Virus record (IMG/VR): IMGVR_UViG_3300032213_000901
Location: 1-37,351 of that record
Reading direction: 5' to 3' (one strand)
Origin: a virus
DNA: 37,351 bases
Of the stretch, positions 37,276-37,351 are shown piece after piece; within the stretch, counting starts at the first letter, position 1; each line of letters opens with the position of its first letter. The position numbers and the translations under genes are program-made. The notes beneath the pieces were generated by a model. That model had not been told where the DNA came from and did not search any database. It saw nothing but the letters and a program-made list of their open reading frames with translations.

Positions 37276-37351
37276 CGTTCGCCTCCCTTTTCCTAGTCAA
37301 AAAGGCGATGCTACCGGATACTGTACAGATGTTCAATCTACACCCCATCCG
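37229..37351. repeat. Terminal duplication (right copy)
   Basis: Exact copy of positions 1-123. The duplicated stretch includes the first integrase codons and one CTGTACAG palindrome (37319-37328 region). Joining the ends gives a 37,228 bp circle. Confidence 0.95.

Noticed and set aside
1-37351. CRISPR array, insertion sequence or toxin-antitoxin pair
   Set aside because: I saw no regularly spaced direct repeats of CRISPR type, no transposase, and no recognisable toxin or antitoxin family.

Overview
The window is a complete, circularly closed genome of a temperate tailed phage with long-tail (siphophage) gene order. The first 123 bases are repeated exactly as the last 123, so the unit is 37,228 bp and the join lies between the integrase start and the excisionase-like gene. 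Every recognised gene is on the + strand except the tyrosine integrase. The head and tail genes are of HK97 type: P27-family small terminase, HK97-type large terminase, portal, prohead protease, major capsid protein, connector, tail tube, frameshifted tail chaperone and tape measure.

Host: a GC-rich bacterium with classical Shine-Dalgarno sites, signal peptides and a lipobox, so probably with a Gram-negative type envelope. The cysteine-rich secreted and tail proteins and the LamG-like and papain-like proteins remind me of phages from aquatic Planctomycetes. That is an impression and not something the sequence proves.

Layout. 1-1750: divergent control region between integrase and an excisionase-like gene, with two CTGTACAG palindromes, repeated AAGTGACG motifs and small unknown genes. 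1830-8550: recombination and replication (RecT, HNH protein, SF2 helicase, an initiator-like protein with iteron-like repeats inside its gene, a LexA-type DNA-binding domain, and a phage-borne DnaN sliding clamp). 8540-10360: HTH protein, two DUF551-like genes each preceded by a similar long imperfect hairpin, a structured non-coding stretch and a small secreted protein. 10358-13062: RusA resolvase, then a methyltransferase and two glycosyltransferases. 13034-17400: small genes and a probable lysis/envelope module (two-TM protein, papain-like cysteine peptidase, zinc-finger lipoprotein, two single-TM proteins) and a LamG-like protein. 17487-27889: packaging and head, with an extra glycosyltransferase-like gene after the capsid genes. 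27965-33630: tail. 33663-36132: zincin-like protein, metallophosphoesterase and small proteins. 36136-36285: strong terminator and a tRNA-3'-end-like segment that may be attP, then the integrase (-).

How it works together: integrase and excisionase-like protein would handle lysogeny. RecT, helicase, RusA, initiator and clamp would take over host replication and recombination, since no DNA polymerase is encoded. Late genes run from about 13 kb to 36 kb, mostly with overlapping stop/start codons. Three virion-gene blocks (17487, 22846 capsid, 27965 tail tube) are each preceded by a 70-85 base leader carrying the same CTGCAAG-N3-TGCC motif, a candidate late control signal. The sites most worth follow-up are that leader motif, the paired hairpins around the DUF551 genes, the origin candidate inside the initiator gene, the papain-like lysis candidate and the canonical -1 frameshift site.
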